This document shows, in pieces, positions 26,735 to 32,724 of a stretch of DNA of 64,000 bases (position 1 is its first letter; the number at the start of each line of letters is the position of its first letter). The notes under the pieces are model-generated. The model had not been told where the DNA came from. It saw nothing but the letters and a program-made list of their open reading frames with translations, and did no database searches. The stretch covers positions 124,001 through 188,000 of the forward strand of contig JAFROW010000013.1 of NCBI GenBank assembly GCA_017429505.1. Direction: 5' to 3'. This DNA is from Clostridia bacterium. Lineage in GTDB: Bacteria; Bacillota; Clostridia; TANB77; CAG-508. A program made the position numbers and the translations under genes.

Positions 26735-27906
26735 TATAGCAAGCCCTCATACATCTCATTTGCTAGACTATTTCTTAAAACGCCTGCATCAAAAAATGGT
26801 TTATAGTCATATTTATGGTATAATTCTGCAGCATATTTATATAAATCAAGAATATATTTTTCATCTATTCTTCCTAATTTTTTTCCAATTACTGAACCGA
26901 CTTCTGCGTGATATATATTTGCTCCTGGAACAATACCGTGTTCTGCCATAAACTTAAATCCTTCTTTCATATCTTCTATTGGTACAATTCCTGCAACAAA
27001 ATTGCTCCATACCTTTCCAGTTCCATATATATCTTTTAAATATAATAGAGATTCCACAACATAATCAAATCCAACATATTTATCCTTTCCAGGACAAATT
27101 TTTTCAAAATTACTTTTTGGCCATACTTCAATATTAAAACTTGGATTTTCAACTCCGTTATCATATAATTCTTGTAGTTTACTCATTGTCTTTGGAGGCA
27201 TCATTGCAACATTTCCTTTAATTTTGCCATTCCACTTTAATTTATCCTTAACTGCTTTTATGATTTCCATATGTTTATCAAATTCCTCGTCAGTATTTAA
27301 ATGAGAACCTCCTGTTATTATTATATAATTATAATCATCATATTTTGTAGCAAGTTCGCATACCTCTGCCAATTCTTCCGGAGTCTTTACTATTTCAACA
27401 GGGTCATCTCTTCTTACTGCACTTTTTACTGAACAAAATTTACAAGGTAGTCCCACATCGTGAAATTCACAACCTGAAAATATATTTATATTCATACAAT
27501 TAAGTCCATATAACTGTGCTAACTTTTTAGTTGGAGTTCCTTTACTTGTTGTATAGTTCCAAAAGTTTGGTCTAGGTATAAAAGTAAACTCTGTCAAATA
27601 CTGATTTTCATTTTTGATATATAGTTTGTCATTTTCTAAAGTAAGAGTCAATGGAGAATCTGGTCTAATATGTAATTTTGAAACAATACCTCCAGGTAAT
27701 AAGATTTCAGATGGGGTTAATCTATTTTTATCAACATCCCAATTTCCATTATCATATGCATAATGTTCTTCTTTGAAAAAACTTTGGTATTTTTTAAAAA
27801 TTTCCGGATTATCTTGAACACCATAAACTAACAATTTCAACTTGGCATTCGCACTGTTTTTTCTTTCATCTTTTCTTTCGATAAATTGTTCCACTTTCTT
27901 ATACAT
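26734..27906 (-). CDS. Radical SAM protein with CX8CX2C cluster motif
   Basis: About 390 residues from the ATG at 27906, preceded by AAAGGAG at a good spacing. The iron-sulphur motif reads CEFHDVGLPCKFC (Cys146, Cys155, Cys158), a CX8CX2C arrangement instead of the canonical CX3CX2C. IIITGGSHLNTDEEF supplies the SAM-binding GGE-like block near residue 200, and SFNIEVW and GIVPGANIYHAEVGS lie in later barrel strands. It should cleave SAM to a 5'-deoxyadenosyl radical. There is no SPASM domain or extra cysteine cluster that I can see. It is the central enzyme of the cargo operon. Confidence 0.85.
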   Translation of the reverse strand: MYKKVEQFIERKDERKNSANAKLKLLVYGVQDNPEIFKKYQSFFKEEHYAYDNGNWDVDKNRLTPSEILLPGGIVSKLHIRPDSPLTLTLENDKLYIKNENQYLTEFTFIPRPNFWNYTTSKGTPTKKLAQLYGLNCMNINIFSGCEFHDVGLPCKFCSVKSAVRRDDPVEIVKTPEELAEVCELATKYDDYNYIIITGGSHLNTDEEFDKHMEIIKAVKDKLKWNGKIKGNVAMMPPKTMSKLQELYDNGVENPSFNIEVWPKSNFEKICPGKDKYVGFDYVVESLLYLKDIYGTGKVWSNFVAGIVPIEDMKEGFKFMAEHGIVPGANIYHAEVGSVIGKKLGRIDEKYILDLYKYAAELYHKYDYKPFFDAGVLRNSLANEMYEGLL

Positions 27907-27928
27907 TAAAAACTCTCCTTTCATTCAA

Positions 27929-28426
27929 TTACAAATTAGGGTCATATTCACTAGTGTATTTTTCAACTTTTGATAACAATGTATTATCAAATCTCTTATC
28001 AAAGCATAAATCTTTTCCTAACCATTCAGGTTTATCAAAATTTTCTGCCACTTCAAGATTTGGAAATTCTACTTCTGCAAATACCAACCCTTCTAAATTT
28101 CCATGAAATACGTCTAATTCAACTGTTAATCCATCATTAATCGGAATCTTATATCTATCCTTTTTTATTAAATAATTTTCAATTTTATTTAATAAAATGT
28201 TGTAATTTTCTTCTGTTAATGGCATCGTATATTCGATATTTTGTATAGCAACTTTTTCTTCTAATCCTTTTTGTTTCCATTTGTAATTTAAAGTGTATTC
28301 ATCATTTGATTTTCTTATTCTTACAGTTGGCTTAATACACAAGTATCCTTGCTCTATTTCCTCCTTTTCGTATTTTTCTAAATTCTCTGGCATTTTAACC
28401 ACAGCAAATTTTCTTTCGATTTCCAT
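27929..28426 (-). CDS. CYTH domain protein (triphosphate tunnel enzyme)
   Basis: From the ATG at 28426 (after AAGGAGGTTTCGATT) the protein starts MEIERKF, the ExExK signature of CYTH enzymes. Alternating charged strands follow (VRIRKSNDEYTLNYKWK; VELDVFHGNLEGLVFAEVEF), matching the triphosphate tunnel barrel, and it is about 165 residues long. Family members are inorganic triphosphatases, thiamine triphosphatases or class IV adenylyl cyclases. The position in an operon with a nucleotide kinase and a deaminase suggests a phosphorylated nucleotide-like substrate. Confidence 0.88.
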   Translation of the reverse strand: MEIERKFAVVKMPENLEKYEKEEIEQGYLCIKPTVRIRKSNDEYTLNYKWKQKGLEEKVAIQNIEYTMPLTEENYNILLNKIENYLIKKDRYKIPINDGLTVELDVFHGNLEGLVFAEVEFPNLEVAENFDKPEWLGKDLCFDKRFDNTLLSKVEKYTSEYDPNL

Positions 28427-28485
28427 AATCGAAACCTCCTTATTAAAAAATTTTATAATAATATAAATTATTACCAATATAAGTT

Positions 28486-29073
28486 TTATCTTTCTTCATC
28501 GTGTTCTTCTTTTTTATTTATTTTCAAGTATTTACAAACTTCCTCAAAAACTTCATTTTCATCTTTTTCAGATGTGTCAATATTAATCCATTTTATATCA
28601 GTTCTATCTTGCATTTTATTTAAAAACCATTTATACCTATCATTTCTTCCTTTAGTTACATCATCAAATCCTTCTGCTTTTCTTTTTTCTATTCTATCAA
28701 CTCTCTTTTCAAAATCACAAGATAAACAAATGATTCCATCCGGCTTATAAAATTTCGAACAAAATTCATCTTGAATTCTACAAACATCTTCATAACTAAA
28801 GATTTTGTCAGCATATGCTGCTGCTAATGTGCTTATCCAATATCTTACTAATATTGCATCCTGTTTTGAATCTTTTACCCTTTCACTACATATTCTACCA
28901 TATTCTAAAAATTTTTTCACTCTTTTTTTTCCATCGTATTTTTTGGCTTCTTTGTTTAATTGTACTATATCTTCTTCATTAGTTACTATTCTAAATCCAA
29001 AATTCTTTTGTAGTTTTATTGCTAATGTATCCTTGCCTGTACCATTGTCGCCCTCAATAGCAAAAAAACTCAT
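28486..29073 (-). CDS. Thymidylate-kinase-like nucleotide kinase
   Basis: A 195-residue P-loop kinase starting FFAIEGDNGTGKDTLA, close to the EGxDGxGKST loop of dTMP kinases, with a later RYWISTLAAAYAD and FEKRVDRIEKRK lid-like segment. The D in GKDT and low similarity to housekeeping Tmk suggest a specialised nucleotide or nucleoside monophosphate kinase. It follows the GreA-like gene after a terminator and precedes CYTH by 60 bp. Confidence 0.75.
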   Translation of the reverse strand: MSFFAIEGDNGTGKDTLAIKLQKNFGFRIVTNEEDIVQLNKEAKKYDGKKRVKKFLEYGRICSERVKDSKQDAILVRYWISTLAAAYADKIFSYEDVCRIQDEFCSKFYKPDGIICLSCDFEKRVDRIEKRKAEGFDDVTKGRNDRYKWFLNKMQDRTDIKWINIDTSEKDENEVFEEVCKYLKINKKEEHDEER

Positions 29074-29104
29074 TTTTTCAAATCCTTTCTAAATTTTTAA
29101 AATA

Positions 29105-29138
29105 AGCAAAAAGAGATTGTATTCTAACAATCTCTTTC
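29105..29138 (-). terminator. Terminator/attenuator after the GreA-like gene
   Basis: AAAGAGATTGT and its complement form a hairpin followed by TTTTTGC on the minus strand, 42 bp past the GreA-like stop. Downstream cargo genes depend on read-through or another promoter, which I could not find. Confidence 0.75.
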
Positions 29139-29179
29139 ATGCTAAAATCATCACCACCCTAATTTTAAAGGTAGTTTTC

Positions 29180-29656
29180 TTAATTTTCAATTTTAGAAAT
29201 TAAAATTTTTACCTTGTTTCCATTTGGTAAAACACATCTTACTTCATCGCCAACTTTTTTCATAAATATTGCTTTTCCTATTGGAGAATTAAGTGTTATT
29301 TGGCTCAATTCAAGTTTTGGGTCTTTAGGTAATGCAACCAATTCTCCTTGTACTATGTCCACATCTTCATTTCCATAATCAACTTTTAAGGTTACATGAT
29401 TACCCACTTTAACACTATTACTATCGTTGTCTTTTTCTTCAACTATTGTCGCAGTTTCAATTTCATGTTTTAAATCTCTAATTTGTTTTAATATTCCTCT
29501 TTCTTGAATTTCTGCTTGTTCAAATCCGAAATTGTCATGAAATGTGTTTCCAGCCGATTGACTTAATCTCTTTTCTTTGTAGATTTCCTTTAGCCTATCA
29601 TTAAGTCTTTCGATTTCCATCCGTTTTTCCTCTAATGCTTTTTCTGTTAACAACAT
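29180..29656 (-). CDS. GreA/GreB-like transcription factor
   Basis: About 158 residues from the ATG at 29656 (after AAAGGAATAATTTTT). The N-terminal half is a coiled coil (EKALEEKRMEIERLNDRLKE) and the C-terminal half matches the GreA/GreB FKBP-like domain (LNSPIGKAIFMKKVGDEV). Such proteins enter the RNA polymerase secondary channel and rescue backtracked complexes or alter initiation. The housekeeping GreA is expected elsewhere in the genome, so this accessory paralogue may protect polymerase or regulate the operon. A strong promoter precedes it. Confidence 0.8.
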   Translation of the reverse strand: MLLTEKALEEKRMEIERLNDRLKEIYKEKRLSQSAGNTFHDNFGFEQAEIQERGILKQIRDLKHEIETATIVEEKDNDSNSVKVGNHVTLKVDYGNEDVDIVQGELVALPKDPKLELSQITLNSPIGKAIFMKKVGDEVRCVLPNGNKVKILISKIEN

Positions 29657-29713
29657 AAAAATTATTCCTTTCATGAAATATTAAGATCAGATTGTTAGTT
29701 ACTTATGCGTTTT

Positions 29714-29742
29714 ATGTTAACATATTTTTGACTGTTTGTCAA
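29714..29742 (-). promoter_or_regulatory. Strong promoter of the cargo operon
   Basis: On the minus strand TTGACA and TAACAT are 17 bp apart, 58 bp upstream of the GreA-like start. TTGACA-like and GTTGACA repeats nearby (29738 and 29760) suggest a regulated site. Confidence 0.75.
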
Positions 29743-29849
29743 CGTTTTTTGTTATTTTTTGTCAACTTTTCTAAAAAAATGGGCTCTTTTGTGTGAAAGA
29801 ATTTCAAACGAGTTTTATAATTTCATTTTAAAAAATGCAGATATGTTCC

Positions 29850-29878
29850 TTGATTTTATTTCTATTTTATGATAATAT
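29850..29878 (+). promoter_or_regulatory. Plus-strand promoter
   Basis: TTGATT and TAATAT are separated by 17 bp, 30 bp upstream of the plus-strand gene start. It is divergent from the cargo operon promoter. Confidence 0.6.
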
Positions 29879-29907
29879 TATGTAAAACATTTTAGGAGGT
29901 GCTTTGT

Positions 29908-30405
29908 ATGATTAATGTGTATAATTGGTCATATCAAGTTGACAAATCTCTTGTACGGATTGAATTTCATGATAAGATGAAATTAAAACTTCAGTCCGCC
30001 ATCAAGAAATATAACGGTCAAGATATGCCAATAAAAACAGAACAAAATGAATTTATAGTTAAGTTTAAAAACTCCAAAGTAGCAAATGATTTTATTGATT
30101 ACATTCTGCAAGAATATCCAAATTCATTTACTTTAAGCAATGATTGGGACATTGCAAAATATGCTGAAAATATATTGTCTTTAACGGCTATAAGAGAATA
30201 TTCTGATTCGACTTCTGCTCTCGAAAAAATAATACATTCTCTATTTTCAGATTGCAAGATTATATCAAGTTTAACAAAATATGATATTTCCAATGTTCAA
30301 ATCAGTGCTGAATCTTCGCTCTGTTATTTTTCTTTTATAATAGAATTCAAAACAAGCGAAGATGCTCAAATATTTCTTGATGAATTTCTCAACTTTAAAG
30401 CATAG
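29908..30405 (+). CDS. Hypothetical protein, divergent from the cargo operon
   Basis: The start is the ATG at 29908, preceded by AGGAGG with an 8-bp spacing. The 165-residue soluble protein (MINVYNWSYQVDKSLVRIEF...) seems to contain two similar alpha/beta halves, each with a FIVKFKNSKVANDFIDYIL- or FIIEFKTSEDAQIFLDEFL-like segment (about residues 45-65 and 140-160). I do not recognise a family. Its divergent position with its own promoter and terminator makes a regulatory or immunity role possible, but that is a guess. Confidence 0.65.
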   Translation: MINVYNWSYQVDKSLVRIEFHDKMKLKLQSAIKKYNGQDMPIKTEQNEFIVKFKNSKVANDFIDYILQEYPNSFTLSNDWDIAKYAENILSLTAIREYSDSTSALEKIIHSLFSDCKIISSLTKYDISNVQISAESSLCYFSFIIEFKTSEDAQIFLDEFLNFKA

Positions 30406-30430
30406 TATTATTCTAATTAGGATAATACAA

Positions 30431-30463
30431 AGTCACTATTACTTAAGCAGTATAGTGACTTTT
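30431..30463 (+). terminator. Terminator of the plus-strand gene
   Basis: AGTCACTAT and ATAGTGACT form a stem followed by TTTTTTA, 25-60 bp past the stop at 30405. Confidence 0.8.
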
Positions 30464-30633
30464 TTATTTTAAAAAAAATACACACGAGTTTATAATTATT
30501 ATGTTTATTTTTAAATAATGATTACAATTTAAAAAAGTCTATTCCTCCAAAATAGAATAATAGACTTTAAATTAAGTTACTTTATTTGATGGATATGTTT
30601 TATTAAAGTTATCATCAAAAAAACTTTATCAAA

Positions 30634-31581
30634 TTATAATTTTTTTACTTTACATATGCCATCATTATCATATTTATAGATATGCATTGTTTTTTCAATA
30701 TAATTGTTTAAATCTATGGTCACATAATCTGCTGTAGGAAGTTCTTTTCGTATCAGCTCCTCAATTTTTTTAGTACAAACAATAGTGGCATTTCTATAAT
30801 TATTTACATTTAAAAAATGCCAATTTCTCATTATCTTTTCAGTATCAACAAAGAAAAACAAAGAGATAAACTTATCTTTATAATCCGTATAATCACAAAA
30901 ATTATATCCAGATAAATATACTTTGTCATCATAAAAGTCATGTATGAAATTCTCCCATCTAATATTGTGAAGATATTTTAATTTTTCTCTGTTTTCGACA
31001 GTATCTTCAATAATTAATATTTCATTTTTCCCAAATGCGAATTCCATTAAGTTAATCCTTTTTATATCGTCTACTAGAACAATAAAATTATTATAAAATT
31101 GTTCTTTTTGTATATCCCAAATAACTGATTCTACATATTTTTGGTCATGTTCTTTTGTAATTTGATAAGTTAAATAATCGAATCCATTTATATCTAAGAT
31201 TCCAACAAACCTTCTTCCAGTTGTTGTAAACACTTCTTTATTTTTCATAGCAAATGATGGTGTAAACTTTACTGTTTTACTATTATTATAATATGCTCCT
31301 ATATTTGCAATCCTTATTAATCTCTCTTTATATTTTTTATTTAAATTTCTTTTATTATATTCACAAGAAAAAAATTGAGTATATCTTATACCCATACCTC
31401 CTAGCACTAGATTCCATTTTACCCTTTTTAATATTTCTTTATCTACTAAATTTTTAACCCTTTTCTTATAATACTTTGTTGATTTAAAAAAGTACTTTAC
31501 ATCATTTATATTTATGTACTGATACTTAGCAATAAATTTTATTAAGCATATTTCCTCATCATTATCCAAAAAATATCTCAT
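30634..31581 (-). CDS. Winged-helix protein of the integrated element
   Basis: The 315-residue protein starts MRYFLDNDEEICLIKFIAKY after GAGGAGGATGATTAT. Residues 1-70 look like a winged helix (IKFIAKYQYININDVKYFF, VKNLVDKEILKRV). The rest resembles, loosely, replication-relaxation-type proteins of mobile elements, with an alpha/beta nuclease-like fold region (NNFIVLVDD). It lies next to the right end of the element, opposite the recombinase. It may act in element control or in replication after excision. Two tandem palindromic sites lie upstream. Confidence 0.5.
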   Translation of the reverse strand: MRYFLDNDEEICLIKFIAKYQYININDVKYFFKSTKYYKKRVKNLVDKEILKRVKWNLVLGGMGIRYTQFFSCEYNKRNLNKKYKERLIRIANIGAYYNNSKTVKFTPSFAMKNKEVFTTTGRRFVGILDINGFDYLTYQITKEHDQKYVESVIWDIQKEQFYNNFIVLVDDIKRINLMEFAFGKNEILIIEDTVENREKLKYLHNIRWENFIHDFYDDKVYLSGYNFCDYTDYKDKFISLFFFVDTEKIMRNWHFLNVNNYRNATIVCTKKIEELIRKELPTADYVTIDLNNYIEKTMHIYKYDNDGICKVKKL

Positions 31582-31636
31582 ATAATCATCCTCCTCTCAC
31601 AAAAAAATGGAACAACAACTTTGTCCCATTTTTTGG

Positions 31637-31671
31637 TAGGAATTCCCTATCTTCGATAGGTACTCCCTACC
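31637..31671. promoter_or_regulatory. Tandem palindromic repeats, operator-like
   Basis: TAGGAATTCCCTATC and TAGGTACTCCCTACC lie 20 bp apart start to start. Each is itself nearly palindromic (TAGG..CCCTA). They precede the winged-helix gene by about 56 bp and could be its operator. The remaining gap to 31900 is AT-rich without a gene. Confidence 0.45.
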
Positions 31672-31912
31672 TCCACTAGCTTATTAGATTTTTTTACCTT
31701 TAAAAGTATTAAATTATCAAGATTTTTTAATTTCTAAAACCTAGCAAATTAACCTTATTTATATCTTTCATTTTGCTCCATTTTTTAATCCTGCTATTTT
31801 ACCATAATTTAGCATTTTTTTATAAAAATAATTACTAATTTTTTATAAATTTCAATTTTTTTCTATAGGCTCTATCTAATATTTTTTTAGTAGTCTACTT
31901 TAGAATCTACTA

Positions 31913-32505
31913 TCTGTAATATCATGTGTTACCATTAAAGTTGTAATTTTTTCTTTTTTTAGTATATTGTAAATGTCCTCTGTAACTTTAATTCTTGTTT
32001 GATAATCTAATGCTGAAAAAGCCTCATCTAAAAGTAAAATTTTCGGTTTTACACTTAAAGTCCTTATAAGTGCTGCTCTTTGCCTCATTCCTCCTGAAAG
32101 TTGATTTGGAAATTTGTCTTTAAAATCGAACAATCCATATTTTTTTAAAAGATTTTCTGCATACTGGGTGTTTTTCTTATTCTTTATTCCTTTTATTTCT
32201 AATCCTAATAAAACATTACTATATATTGTTCTCCATTCTAAAAGACAATCTTTTTGTAACATATATCCTATTTTTGATGAAACTCCATTTACTTCTTCGT
32301 TTTCAACTATAATCTTCCCTTCTGTTTTGTCTTCAAGTCCTGAAATTATTGATAGTAATGTTGATTTTCCACACCCACTTGGCCCAATTATGCTTACAAA
32401 TTCACCTTTTTTTATTTTTAAATTAATATCTTTTAATGCTAAGGTTTCTCCATTTTTCTGCTGATATTTTTTACTTACATTTTGTATATCTAATATATCT
32501 TCCAT
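31913..32505 (-). pseudogene. ABC transporter ATPase, N-terminal fragment
   Basis: The fragment carries Walker A GPSGCGKST, signature LSGGMRQRAALIRTL, Walker B ILLLDEAFSALD and the H-loop MVTHDIT of an SsuB/TauB-type ATPase. After the GA at 31914-31913 the frame enters the mobile element and stops at 31900, adding only DSRF. The missing C-terminus is at 20937-21113. All catalytic motifs lie in this part, so residual ATPase activity is possible, but the C-terminal helices are lost. The start is the ATG at 32505; an upstream in-frame ATG at 32526 has no ribosome site. Confidence 0.92.
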
Positions 32506-32674
32506 AATTACTATCAGTCCTTTCATAGACTAACTTAGCCTTAGTATATATTATGTAAAACATATTAAAGTTGTGCCAAAAAATAGACTATTTAAGAATT
32601 ATTTATAACAATTTATGTTTTCTATTATTTCGCACTTATTTGATACAGAGAGAATCATAAAAACACATAATATA

Positions 32675-32714
32675 AAAAGATTAGAAAATCTTCCACTCGA
32701 TAATCTAATCTTTT
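32675..32714 (-). terminator. Terminator after the 897-residue surface protein
   Basis: AAAAGATTAGA and TCTAATCTTTT form the stem, just past the stop at 32725. Confidence 0.75.
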
Positions 32715-32724
32715 AATTTGTTAA

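Larger units (their letters stand above)
21112..31912. mobile_element. 10.8-kb integrated element with large serine recombinase
   Basis: The element splits an ABC ATPase gene. On the minus strand both junctions contain the dinucleotide GA (21113-21112 and 31914-31913), matching the GA core used by the Tn4451/Tn5397 (TnpX/TndX) recombinases. The two ends read inwards as TAGTTGAGGTCAAAGTAGACC and TAGTAGATTCTAAAGTAGACT, 16 of 21 identical, an imperfect terminal inverted repeat. A large serine recombinase lies at the left end, with its stop codon inside the repeat. Cargo is a multi-gene operon on the minus strand, one plus-strand gene and a winged-helix gene. No relaxase or conjugation gene is visible. 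Confidence 0.9.

Noticed and set aside
32527..32724. Possible thiamine or other riboswitch for the ABC transporter
   Set aside because: No TPP box or other known aptamer consensus is visible in the AT-rich gap; only a terminator hairpin from the neighbouring gene.
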